This document shows, one piece after another, positions 42,889-51,321 of a DNA stretch of 64,000 nt; positions within the stretch are counted from its first letter, which is position 1; each line of letters begins with the position of its first letter. Origin of the DNA: a virus; the IMG/VR virus record IMGVR_UViG_3300036886_000214, positions 1-64,000 of that record; one strand, 5' to 3'. The position numbers were made by a program, and so were the translations under genes. The notes beneath the pieces were generated by a model. That model did no database searches. It was not told the origin of the DNA and saw only the letters and a program-made list of their open reading frames with translations.

Positions 42889-43509
42889 TTAAGTACCAAC
42901 TGTACCTGTACCACCCTTGTAGTAGTCGTTGTTAATTACAACTTCGACATTGTTATAAGGGAAAGGAGCAGGTGGATTACCAAAAGGATCTAAATGATTG
43001 TTTGGGTCTGGGACTAATCGTAAAATCTTTACTTGCTTGGTAGCACCAACGCCAATAGTGGTTTGATCTAGCATCCAACCAGATTGACCGGAAGCAGTAT
43101 TTCCAGCTCCAGCAATCAAATCAGCGTTATTTAAAAGATCAACTTGTTGAACGCCTTGTGCTGAATTACCAACTTGTACGTTGTAAATTACATTAGCATC
43201 ATCAACAACAGCCGCTAAAACAGGAGCAGCATTCATGGTTACAGTATTTGCAGGCCAATAAGCAGCAAAAACAACAGTGCCCGTAGTAGTTGTATATTGA
43301 ACGCCATCAAGAACCCCAGTAATTGGGTTTCCAGCTCCAGCAGTAGCAATAATTATATAGCCTGCATCATTATAAACAGGATCACCTTGAAAAAGACTGG
43401 TGGCATAACCTGAAACAATATTGTATTGATTAGCTTGACCGTTCCAAAGCGCACCGCTTTGCAAACGAACAGGACGTAAACCCCAAGGGGCGTTAACTCC
43501 ATAACTCAT
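42889..43509 (-). CDS. Probable head decoration protein
   Basis: 206 residues, beta-rich. GLRPVRLQSGALWNGQANQY and SLFQGDPVYNDAGYI resemble capsid-decorating beta-tulip type proteins. It is the first gene after the strong internal promoter at 43713 and has a structured leader. It is followed by the major capsid gene. Confidence 0.65.
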   Translation of the reverse strand: MSYGVNAPWGLRPVRLQSGALWNGQANQYNIVSGYATSLFQGDPVYNDAGYIIIATAGAGNPITGVLDGVQYTTTTGTVVFAAYWPANTVTMNAAPVLAAVVDDANVIYNVQVGNSAQGVQQVDLLNNADLIAGAGNTASGQSGWMLDQTTIGVGATKQVKILRLVPDPNNHLDPFGNPPAPFPYNNVEVVINNDYYKGGTGTVGT

Positions 43510-43556
43510 GTGATATTCTCCGAAAAATCCGTTTAAGAAAAATAATGGGATAAGCC

Positions 43557-43650
43557 CTACCGAATTGAAAAGTACGGTACACTTTGAGAAGTTCGCAAAC
43601 GCGAGTGAGGAAAGTCTCTACCGAATTGATGACGTGGTACGGTACACCAC
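43557..43650 (-). ncRNA. Tandem H-type pseudoknot motifs in capsid-operon leader
   Basis: Read on the minus strand, two similar units occur: GTGGT-GTACCGT-ACCAC then CAATTCGGTAG, and AAAGT-GTACCGT-ACTTT then CAATTCGGTAG. In each, the loop TACCG can pair with the downstream CGGTA, giving a five-plus-five base-pair pseudoknot. The stems differ but keep pairing (compensatory changes), while loop and tail are conserved. Both lie in the 5' leader of the decoration and capsid genes. Confidence 0.65.
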
Positions 43651-43684
43651 ATAGCTAAACGCATCCATACGTCTAGCTAATTAA

Positions 43685-43713
43685 AGCATAAGAAGCATCT
43701 TTGATTTTGTCAA
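43685..43713 (-). promoter_or_regulatory. Sigma70 promoter of capsid operon
   Basis: Minus strand TTGACA (43713-43708), 17-base spacer, TATGCT (43690-43685). It directly follows the stop of the gene at 43715-44203, and gives a leader of roughly 165 bases. Confidence 0.75.
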
Positions 43714-43714
43714 A

Positions 43715-44203
43715 TCAGTCTTCTTTAAAATTTTGAACCTTTGAAATAGTAGTCTGGTTTTGGAATACGCGACCAGGTAAAACTGGATCATTCATTAGGT
43801 TTTCTTCACCAGGAATTGATTGCATGACCTTGTAGTTATAATTCCTAATGGTCTCTTGTTCAATTTTTCCATATTCTAAAGGCCGTTCACATAAAACTAA
43901 GCCACCTTCAAAGATAAAATTACTTTTATCGGTCTTGGGTCTCCAAGGCACCGTGGATTGAGTACGATGGGGATGTCTGCTTGCAGGAACAAATGTCCAC
44001 CCTTTATTTTGCATTTGAATAATGCGATGTTCATCAGGCTCGCCAAAAACGCTATCTCTAACCCAATAGTATTCAAAGCCATCACGAATTTCATTAGGTG
44101 GAATGTAGAACCTATCCTGAAACTCCATCCTTAGTGCTTGTTTGATACGTTCATCCCGACCATTGTTTGGGATTGGTTCATCATTACGATTCTTTCTTTC
44201 CAT
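43715..44203 (-). CDS. Conserved phage structural-block protein
   Basis: 162 residues. YYWVRDSVFGEPDEHRIIQM and GWTFVPASRHP are a pattern I associate with proteins encoded between scaffold and capsid in P22-like portal phages. Function unknown. Confidence 0.65.
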   Translation of the reverse strand: MERKNRNDEPIPNNGRDERIKQALRMEFQDRFYIPPNEIRDGFEYYWVRDSVFGEPDEHRIIQMQNKGWTFVPASRHPHRTQSTVPWRPKTDKSNFIFEGGLVLCERPLEYGKIEQETIRNYNYKVMQSIPGEENLMNDPVLPGRVFQNQTTISKVQNFKED

Positions 44204-44205
44204 GA

Positions 44206-45180
44206 TTATGCTTTTCCTTTCAGACGTTGGTTTTCCATATCCTTGACCTTAAAATCAAGAAATTCTGCTTCTGTTAACCCCATAGTAACTGCGAAGGCTT
44301 TTTCTTCTGAATTAAGGGATACGGTAGATTTAGAAGATTTGGCTCTTTGTGCGCCATTACCTACAGGCGCAACGGGTGTATTTGACTGCTTCATGTTTAG
44401 CGTCCTTGAATGGGTTGGTTGGGGGTCTGAATAAAATTCTGACCTGACATAATTATTAATATCGTCAAAATACTCTTTAGTACCGATTTTATCGGTTTGG
44501 CCTGTTCGTGCTAACTTTTTATCGTAGGCAGTGGCAAAACCCAATACTTCTTCATACATTTCAGGATCGAAATCATCACTATTTTGGTTAAACCAAGTGT
44601 TGTCTGACATCCATTTGGCCATGATTGGATTATCGATTTCTTCAGGCTCATAATCCTCGTTAACTTGTTGGACTTGAGATTGCTGTCCTCTATTAATTTG
44701 GGTTGGTTGACGATTGTCCTCATCAATTTGCTTTTGGCTCTTCCAAACATTTAATTGTTCAGCTTTAGCTGCAAGAAGAGCTAATTCGGCAGTCATCTCA
44801 GTCTGAACAGAAATATCACCGTCTTCCAAAGCTTTAGTCAGTTTCGATTTAGCCCTATCCATGTCTAATTGGACTGTTCTATCATATTGAGACATAGCAA
44901 TTTCACTAGATTTCTCAGCTATTTGCTTTTGTCTTGTAATTTCTTCTTCAAGCTGCCTAACCTTATGTTCTAATTCCTTACTCTTGCGCTTTTCCCGATT
45001 ATATTTAGTTTTTTCGGGAGTAGTAGTTCGGACTTGTTTAATCGGTTCTTCAACATCCGATGCTTCTTGTTCACCCTCAGATTCAGGTTCAACTGTTTCT
45101 TCCTCAGGTAAATCTGAACCAAAACCATCGTTTTCGACGACATCTAAGCCATTTGTGCCATTTTCTTCCAGCATATACAA
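44206..45180 (-). CDS. Scaffolding-like protein
   Basis: 324 residues. Very acidic N-terminus (1-45), central coiled coil (ELEHKVRQLEEEITRQKQIA), and a basic end (MENQRLKGKA). Acidic coiled-coil proteins placed between portal and capsid genes are usually scaffolds that guide head assembly. No protease domain is seen. Confidence 0.7.
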   Translation of the reverse strand: MYMLEENGTNGLDVVENDGFGSDLPEEETVEPESEGEQEASDVEEPIKQVRTTTPEKTKYNREKRKSKELEHKVRQLEEEITRQKQIAEKSSEIAMSQYDRTVQLDMDRAKSKLTKALEDGDISVQTEMTAELALLAAKAEQLNVWKSQKQIDEDNRQPTQINRGQQSQVQQVNEDYEPEEIDNPIMAKWMSDNTWFNQNSDDFDPEMYEEVLGFATAYDKKLARTGQTDKIGTKEYFDDINNYVRSEFYSDPQPTHSRTLNMKQSNTPVAPVGNGAQRAKSSKSTVSLNSEEKAFAVTMGLTEAEFLDFKVKDMENQRLKGKA

Positions 45181-45191
45181 TCCTTGTATAG

Positions 45192-45947
45192 TTAATCCCT
45201 AGTAACGTGTGTTGGGCATTCTACGGGCGTTAATACAGCCCATTCAGGAATCATTTGCACCGGCACACCCCGATAAATGACCTGTGTTCCTTCATTGCGA
45301 GGGAAGGCAATCCAATCGCCAACCCTACACCACGGACCTTTTTTAGCAGGTTTCATCCATCGACCAAAAATGGGTCTAATTAGACATCGGATGAACCAAT
45401 GTTCTTCATAGCGAGTGCCGGTATAACATTCTGGACCTTGTGAAAGGACCAAACCAGTACAGCTCTTAAATTTATCATTGGCAGTAACGGCATCTGGTAA
45501 ATAAATGTGTTTTGTAACGCCATTATTGTCAGTAAATGCTTTTAATTGATTCGGCCTTAAATAAACCTTAACGCACATATAATGACCGGACATTCGAGGG
45601 GGTTCAAAGCCTAAACTTTGATAGATGGTTTCTTTGGCTTCTTCTATTTCATCTTCTCTAACAAATCCGAAGAGGTTTTTGCGATTCTTTTTTCTATCTT
45701 CTCTGGTTGTAATAACTTCAACCATTTGGGGCATTTCATTTATAGAAGGATCGATTTCTGTTGCCAATTCATCAAATCCAATAGGGGGGGAGCTGGTCAT
45801 TGTTGCAATGTCTATGGAAGGAGTGACCGATTCTCCGATGATAGTGGAAGCATCAATCACCTTCCCATAATTGCTTCCAAATTGGTTTACAATCAAAGAT
45901 GGTTCAACATGAAGCCCCTTAGAAGGTCTCGTCGTTTTCTGTTTCAT
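45192..45947 (-). CDS. GroES-like co-chaperonin domain protein
   Basis: 251 residues from the ATG at 45947, which follows AAGGAGG; an in-frame extension to 45989 is unlikely. The C-terminal about 125 residues read like GroES: MCVKVYLRPNQL, then TGLVLSQGPE, then RVGDWIAFPRNEGTQVIYRG and VQMIPEWAVL, matching the GroES order of VGDxVxF...GTEV...EYLxLxEDDIL. The N-terminal half is unrelated. Phage GroES analogues such as T4 gp31 adapt GroEL to fold the capsid protein, which fits this place between portal and scaffold. Confidence 0.7.
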   Translation of the reverse strand: MKQKTTRPSKGLHVEPSLIVNQFGSNYGKVIDASTIIGESVTPSIDIATMTSSPPIGFDELATEIDPSINEMPQMVEVITTREDRKKNRKNLFGFVREDEIEEAKETIYQSLGFEPPRMSGHYMCVKVYLRPNQLKAFTDNNGVTKHIYLPDAVTANDKFKSCTGLVLSQGPECYTGTRYEEHWFIRCLIRPIFGRWMKPAKKGPWCRVGDWIAFPRNEGTQVIYRGVPVQMIPEWAVLTPVECPTHVTRD

Positions 45948-46167
45948 CTTCTGGCCTCCTTGCCAATTCGTTTGCTGGTTTCTCTTCAAAAACCTGCCTA
46001 AATAAATCCTTTATTAGGCTATCACATTCATCTATACCTGAAATCTTACCACAAATTAAACGATAATCCTCTATCGTTTTAGATGTGCCACTAGAAACTA
46101 GATTAGCATAAATATATCTACGTTCCCTAATTTTTTTTAGAGCCTGTTCGCAGAATCTATCTATCAC
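45919..46167 (-). CDS. Small phage protein
   Basis: 82 residues. IEDYRLICGKISGIDECDSL resembles small head-module proteins of phages. Overlaps the GroES-like gene by 29 bases and the upstream gene by 4. Confidence 0.6.
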   Translation of the reverse strand: MIDRFCEQALKKIRERRYIYANLVSSGTSKTIEDYRLICGKISGIDECDSLIKDLFRQVFEEKPANELARRPEDETENDETF

Positions 46168-46631
46168 TTCCCTTTGACTACCTTTTTATTAATGGGCAAG
46201 CCTTCTTTGGTAGCAACGCCATGTCTAATTTTTGCAACACCACCCGCTGCCATTTTAACCAAGCCACCCTTTTTATAGCAACTCACTTTACCACCGGCTT
46301 TCTTGGCCATAATAGGCTTTTGAGCTTTATCCATGTCTGCATCCATCTTAGCCATGCTTTCTTTCTTTTTAGTGCGTCCCTTCACGGCTTGTCGCAATAC
46401 AGAAGTCTTTTTAGCGGAACCACCTTTCTTTAGATGCAAATCATTGGCATGAGGCATCGCGGTGACAGCACCACCGGCTTTATATTTACGCATAGGAGTT
46501 TTGGAAGGGGCAGAAGCGCTCATTGGCTTTTCCATAGGAATGGTATGCATCTCACCATCAAATATTCGTTTTGCCTTTTCTCGCATTGCGTCATGACCCG
46601 CAAATCCAGGTTTGTAATTACTTTGTTCCAC
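46164..46631 (-). CDS. Lys/Gly/Ala-rich head-module protein
   Basis: 155 residues, basic, with low-complexity AGGAV, KKAGGK, KKGG repeats. Similar small basic Gly-rich proteins lie beside portal genes in other phages. Overlaps the portal stop by 14 bases. DNA binding inside the capsid is possible but unproven. Confidence 0.6.
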   Translation of the reverse strand: MEQSNYKPGFAGHDAMREKAKRIFDGEMHTIPMEKPMSASAPSKTPMRKYKAGGAVTAMPHANDLHLKKGGSAKKTSVLRQAVKGRTKKKESMAKMDADMDKAQKPIMAKKAGGKVSCYKKGGLVKMAAGGVAKIRHGVATKEGLPINKKVVKGK

Positions 46632-49053
46632 TTTTAGCTCTCCTTGCCTCTTGTTTACCCTTTAGTTCTTGAAGCTTTAAGGCGAATTCTTGCCTCAATT
46701 CTTCAAGTTCAATATCTGCTTCAACCTTATCCTCAGCCATTTCTTGCTGGATAGAATGTTTCTCCTGCTCGCCTTGATACTTAAGCATGGCTTTATAAGC
46801 CTCGGTTTCAGCTCTCAGCTTAGACTCTTCTTGTTTCATTATAGCGGCTTCTCTACGTGCTTCAATATCAGCCATCATCACTTCATTTGGATCTGGTGGC
46901 TTAGGATTGTTTTGTTGATGCTCTTGATGCAGCTGATCAGTAGCTTCTGCCGCTTTCATAGCAATATCATTCTGTAATTGCTGATCTTGTAATTGTTCCA
47001 AAGGAGGCATCTGTTGTTGCATAGCCACTTGCATTTGAAGAAGGTATTCGTAAGCCCTATGCGCATGAATATGCTCCATCATTTGGGGCTGCATATCAGG
47101 GTTTTGCTCTAAAAATTGAGTATGGACAATAATATGAGAGGCATGGTCTTGCCAAATGTCAGCCTTCATTGGCTTGTTTTCCAAGGCATTCATATTCTCG
47201 GTAATGGGGTCTAAGGCCAGGACGTCTTTTTCAGGTATCAACAAAGTATCAATATCGCTTACATTCATTGCAGAATACATACGATGATAAGCATTCTTCA
47301 TGTCATGCAATTCAGGCGCACTTTGGGCAAGACGTAAAATGGCCTCCGCTCTTAATATTCTTTGAGTGCTTGTGGTCAAATTAGGGTCTGAAGTAGGGAT
47401 AATCTTAATATTTTCATTAAAATCAGCGCTAGAAATCTGATGAACATTTCCCTGTGTTAAAAATTCATGAGGCTCCATGTAATCAGCAAATAGAGAGAAT
47501 ATCAGTTCTAATTCATGACCAAGAGACATATGCAATGAGCGCAAAACAGAGGATTGGACTTTATTTGCCACTTCAAGCATCGCTAAAGTGGTTCCAACGG
47601 GCGTTTCAGCATTAGATTCAGGAATTTGGGTATCAGCCGTGCCTGCGATTTGTTGTGTCTGTAATGCCAGTTCAGTTCTAAGTTCTTTTAATACTACAGA
47701 AGGCTCATTATAAGGCATGAGCATAATGGCATCTCGGATTGGCATTCCACCCGTTTCCACATCCCAGAATTCAGACGGACCAATGGCTTTTGTGTTGTTT
47801 TCTACCCTTAAACCCTTGGCTTTCAATCCACCCGGAAAATTTTTCAGGGTTCCGGCATCGACCAACTGGCGTAAGATAGACGTTAAAGCAATTGAATTAG
47901 AGCCTAATAATTGCGACAATCCAATGCCATATAAACCAAAGCCTGGTAAATAATTGTATTGAATAAAATATTCTATTCGATTAAAGAGTGGATCGCCTTC
48001 TTTCCAATTTCTTCTAATAGAGACAATCCTCTTATTGCTAACGCAGATGGTAACAATATAGGGGAGGGGCATACCATCTTTACTGGAATCCTTTCCTAAG
48101 TCCTCAAATCCTTTGAGATCTAAATCGGTATGCACCTCATAAAACTTAAACAATGATTTATTTTCTGAAGTAGGGGTAGAAATACCTTCGTTTTTCTTTA
48201 CTAATTTTGAGGTATCAGATGAATCCAAGTCCTCATCATCACTACGCGGCAATTCGGCGTCTCTATAGAACTCCGATTTTTGACGAAGCATGACCTCACG
48301 CTTGGTTAATTTTTCTACATGGGTCAGACGGTCAGAGCTTAAAATAGTACGACAAGTATTGTTGACAATAAAATCCTGTGGGTCAATGAATCTTGATTTT
48401 GGCATTCTTGTCATCGGGTCTGTGTAGACCTTTCTAAAAGCACACCCAACAATCCCTAAATACATTAATAGACGTTCTGAATCTGGATAATAATCTTTAT
48501 CTACCTTGGTCAAATAATGGTTAAGAAACTTCATAACCTTTTCGCCTTGTTCTTCTATTTCATCGGTAGACTTTCCATAAATTTCATAATTGGCTGGGCC
48601 TTTAGCGGGGAATAATTCAGCTCGTGCAGTTGACCAAAATCTTAATAGGGCGGTAGAAAGAGTGGAATCAAATGCTGAACAACATCTAGAAAAGGGATAA
48701 TCTCTGAATTCAGTGACCTTAAAGCCAAGGTAATCCATCCCCTTATTAAAGGCATTTTCCCATTCCTTCCGGGAATTTATATCTTGATCGATATCATCTA
48801 TTAGTCTGCCAGCTATTTTCTGTAAAGTGGAATCATTAATGTGTTCGGCAAGATTTTCGTTATGTTTTAATCGACGCTCTTCATCTTTTTCGGCTTCAAG
48901 TGCTTCATCAATGATTTCGAAAATAGAAGTTCCGTCAGGAGTTTCTTCTATTTTGTTAAATTTAGAGGTGCCTGGGGAAGAAGGCGCGGGCGATACGGCA
49001 CCACCAGATGCAAAATTATCTATATTAAAAAAATTAGAGCCCATTCCTGGCAT
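46618..49053 (-). CDS. Portal protein (P22 gp1-like)
   Basis: 811 residues, near the size of large P22-type portals. The clip/stem region (FRDYPFSRCCSAFDSTLSTA) and later helical part (ETPVGTTLAMLEVANKVQSS) match the P22-like portal family. A Gln-rich helical barrel-like C-terminus follows (about 650-811). Forms the dodecameric vertex for packaging and ejection. Its start lies behind a sigma70 promoter and a GGA-loop hairpin. Confidence 0.85.
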   Translation of the reverse strand: MPGMGSNFFNIDNFASGGAVSPAPSSPGTSKFNKIEETPDGTSIFEIIDEALEAEKDEERRLKHNENLAEHINDSTLQKIAGRLIDDIDQDINSRKEWENAFNKGMDYLGFKVTEFRDYPFSRCCSAFDSTLSTALLRFWSTARAELFPAKGPANYEIYGKSTDEIEEQGEKVMKFLNHYLTKVDKDYYPDSERLLMYLGIVGCAFRKVYTDPMTRMPKSRFIDPQDFIVNNTCRTILSSDRLTHVEKLTKREVMLRQKSEFYRDAELPRSDDEDLDSSDTSKLVKKNEGISTPTSENKSLFKFYEVHTDLDLKGFEDLGKDSSKDGMPLPYIVTICVSNKRIVSIRRNWKEGDPLFNRIEYFIQYNYLPGFGLYGIGLSQLLGSNSIALTSILRQLVDAGTLKNFPGGLKAKGLRVENNTKAIGPSEFWDVETGGMPIRDAIMLMPYNEPSVVLKELRTELALQTQQIAGTADTQIPESNAETPVGTTLAMLEVANKVQSSVLRSLHMSLGHELELIFSLFADYMEPHEFLTQGNVHQISSADFNENIKIIPTSDPNLTTSTQRILRAEAILRLAQSAPELHDMKNAYHRMYSAMNVSDIDTLLIPEKDVLALDPITENMNALENKPMKADIWQDHASHIIVHTQFLEQNPDMQPQMMEHIHAHRAYEYLLQMQVAMQQQMPPLEQLQDQQLQNDIAMKAAEATDQLHQEHQQNNPKPPDPNEVMMADIEARREAAIMKQEESKLRAETEAYKAMLKYQGEQEKHSIQQEMAEDKVEADIELEELRQEFALKLQELKGKQEARRAKSGTK

Positions 49054-49059
49054 TAGTAT

Positions 49060-49076
49060 TCAACAATCCGTGTTGA
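49060..49076 (-). promoter_or_regulatory. GGA-loop hairpin at portal ribosome-binding region (CsrA-site candidate)
   Basis: Minus strand TCAACA-CGGAT-TGTTGA: a 6-bp stem with GGA in a five-base loop, ending 6 bases before the portal ATG. The core ACACGGATTGT resembles the CsrA consensus ACARGGAUGU. There is no better Shine-Dalgarno, so the GGA is probably also the ribosome contact. Confidence 0.5.
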
Positions 49077-49124
49077 GATAAGAAGAGTGTATATTACAGA
49101 GCGAATTCTAACAACTCTTTAATC

Positions 49125-49153
49125 AATTTAGACTTGTCCGAGTTGTGTGTCAA
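49125..49153 (-). promoter_or_regulatory. Sigma70 promoter of late operon (portal onward)
   Basis: Minus strand TTGACA (49153-49148), 17-base spacer, TAAATT (49130-49125). Gives a leader of about 65 bases before the portal start. Confidence 0.7.
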
Positions 49154-49224
49154 ATATTCATATGGTATCTTTAGCCCTGAAGGTTTCGTTAAGGATGATG
49201 AAGCCAAAGTTTACAAGGATGATT

Positions 49225-49704
49225 ATGCTTACACCGATAAGTGCTCCTCTTTTGGAACATATCAATTTTGCGATCAAGAACCGAAAGAATAAAACTAAAG
49301 TCCTAAAAAACATATATAAAGAATACCAGATAACAGAGCTGAGTGACTTAACTGAGAAAGACGGGGATGAATTACTTCATATTTTGGATGAAGAGGCGTA
49401 CCATCTTTACCAATTTGATGAGCACGTCAAAAATAACCCCTCTAAATATCTAGAAATTCACAAATCCTATAAATATCGGGTGATTTCTAAAAAAATAAGC
49501 GTCAGCGTTTATTCGGTAAATGACAACAGCATCTTTCAACCACTCGAGACCATTGAAAAGCATTCTTACTTAGCAGTTGTGGTGATAGAACTCTTACCAT
49601 CGACAGAATCTTGTCATTATTTAAGCAAAATAAAGAATTTGGCCAACCTCATTAAGATATGTTCTTGGGCCAACGCAATCGATTTATTGGAAAAATTCAC
49701 CTAA
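49225..49704 (+). CDS. Hypothetical protein upstream of terminase
   Basis: 159 residues from the ATG at 49225, which has AGG 7 bases upstream. The open frame extends to a GTG at 49147, but those residues have an odd Met/Leu/Lys composition and another frame there (ending at 49290) reads more like protein. The rest (NNPSKYLEIHKSYKYRVISK) looks natural. No recognised family; by position it could be a packaging accessory protein. Confidence 0.5.
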   Translation: MLTPISAPLLEHINFAIKNRKNKTKVLKNIYKEYQITELSDLTEKDGDELLHILDEEAYHLYQFDEHVKNNPSKYLEIHKSYKYRVISKKISVSVYSVNDNSIFQPLETIEKHSYLAVVVIELLPSTESCHYLSKIKNLANLIKICSWANAIDLLEKFT

Positions 49705-49725
49705 TCATTCACGACAAGGATTGTC

Positions 49726-51321
49726 ATGATCGATACCAAAAAACAGCAAATAGAAATTGCTGAAGAATTGCTTTTGCGAGCGCAAGCAAAAGAAAGCTTC
49801 TATGAGTTCGTTAAGCAATCCTGGAGAGAAGTGGAAGGGGATAGGCCCTATATAGACAGTTGGCATATTAAAGCCTTCTGCGACCACCTAGAGGCAGTCA
49901 CAAGAGGCGAAGTAAGAAGGTTGTTAGTTAACCAACCACCTCGTTGTATGAAATCTACCTTACTTGCTGTAATGTGGCCAGCTTGGGTCTGGATAACCTA
50001 CCCAGAAAAACAATTCTTATTTGCCTCTTATGCATTACAGCTCTCCATCAGAGACTCAGTGAAATGCCGTCGATTAATCGAATCTACATGGTATCAATCG
50101 CGCTGGGGTGATGTTTATAAACTTTCAGGTGACCAAAATGCCAAGATGCGATTCGAAAACGATAAATCTGGAATCCGGCTTTCATCATCCATTGAAGGAT
50201 CCTCAACTGGCGAAGGTGGTGATTATATAATCGGGGACGATTTAAATAATGCAAAAGACGGTGAATCTGAAGTAACGAGAGATTCAACTAATGATTGGTT
50301 TGATAGAGTATTTTCAACACGATTAAATGACCCTAAAACTGGGTGCATCGTTATCCAACAACAAAGATTACATGCTTCTGACGTCTCAGGCCATATTATG
50401 GCTAATGACACCACGAATGTTTGGGTTAAATTCATATTGCCAATGGAATATGAAAAGGCACGACATTGCAAAACAATTCCACTTCCAGGAACTAACGGAA
50501 AACCTTGGCAAGACCCAAGAACAAAAGAAGGCGAACTACTTTGGCCAGATAGAATTGGACCGAAAGAACTTATAGATTTAAAGCAAAATCTTGGTTCTGA
50601 ATATGCCATTGCGGGACAATTGCAACAGAGACCAGCGCCTAGCGCGGGTGGAATTATAAAAAAGGCTCATTTTAAATGGTGGAAAAATTCACGACCACCT
50701 CAATTAGAGCATGTCATCCAAAGTTGGGACACCGCCCTTGAAGCTAATGAATCCAATTGTTATTCGGCTTGTACTACATGGGGTCTTTTTTTAGACAACA
50801 ATGCAATGATGAATATCATTTTATTGAGTCTCTGGAGGGGAAAATTAGAATATCCAGACCTAAGAAAAATGGCTCAGAGACTTTACGCCGATTATAGGGA
50901 TGATAATCTTTATACAACAATTAAGCCCGATGGAAATCATATCCCTGACGTAGTCTTAATTGAAGCAAAGGTTTCCGGAATATCCTTAGTACAAGATTTA
51001 ATGAGAGCCGGAATTGCAGCCATTCGTTTTGATCCGAATAGGTATGGGGACAAAATATTGAGGGTTAGGTCTGTTACCCATCTAATAGAATCGGGGAGGG
51101 TATGGCTGCCATCAAAACCACCTGATTATACAAAGTTAAGGAATTTTGCAGATGTTTTCATTGAAAATTGCGCAATATTTCCTAATGGGGATAGTAGAGA
51201 CGTTGTGGATACAATGACACAAGTATTACTTAGATTAAATGCAAGTGGTTGGTTGACCAATCCTTCGGACAGAGACACCAGAGACACGTCTATTGCGGCT
51301 CCATCCGAAGCATTTTATTAA
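49726..51321 (+). CDS. terL: Terminase large subunit
   Basis: 531 residues. Walker A variant PPRCMKST (71-78), Walker B DYIIGDDL (166-173). The C-terminal RNase H-like nuclease begins at QSWDTAL (about 325-331), and a later acidic site (VLIEAKVSG) fits the family. Terminase_6-type large subunits pump DNA into the head and cut it. It is on the plus strand, opposite the late block. The probable small subunit is displaced to 53042. Confidence 0.9.
   Translation: MIDTKKQQIEIAEELLLRAQAKESFYEFVKQSWREVEGDRPYIDSWHIKAFCDHLEAVTRGEVRRLLVNQPPRCMKSTLLAVMWPAWVWITYPEKQFLFASYALQLSIRDSVKCRRLIESTWYQSRWGDVYKLSGDQNAKMRFENDKSGIRLSSSIEGSSTGEGGDYIIGDDLNNAKDGESEVTRDSTNDWFDRVFSTRLNDPKTGCIVIQQQRLHASDVSGHIMANDTTNVWVKFILPMEYEKARHCKTIPLPGTNGKPWQDPRTKEGELLWPDRIGPKELIDLKQNLGSEYAIAGQLQQRPAPSAGGIIKKAHFKWWKNSRPPQLEHVIQSWDTALEANESNCYSACTTWGLFLDNNAMMNIILLSLWRGKLEYPDLRKMAQRLYADYRDDNLYTTIKPDGNHIPDVVLIEAKVSGISLVQDLMRAGIAAIRFDPNRYGDKILRVRSVTHLIESGRVWLPSKPPDYTKLRNFADVFIENCAIFPNGDSRDVVDTMTQVLLRLNASGWLTNPSDRDTRDTSIAAPSEAFY

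Noticed and set aside
44206-45180. Capsid maturation protease
   Set aside because: No serine protease motif is found; the protein is an acidic coiled coil, as in scaffolds.
49147-49224. GTG start for the gene upstream of terminase
   Set aside because: It overlaps the late promoter, lacks a ribosome site, and the extra residues have unnatural composition.
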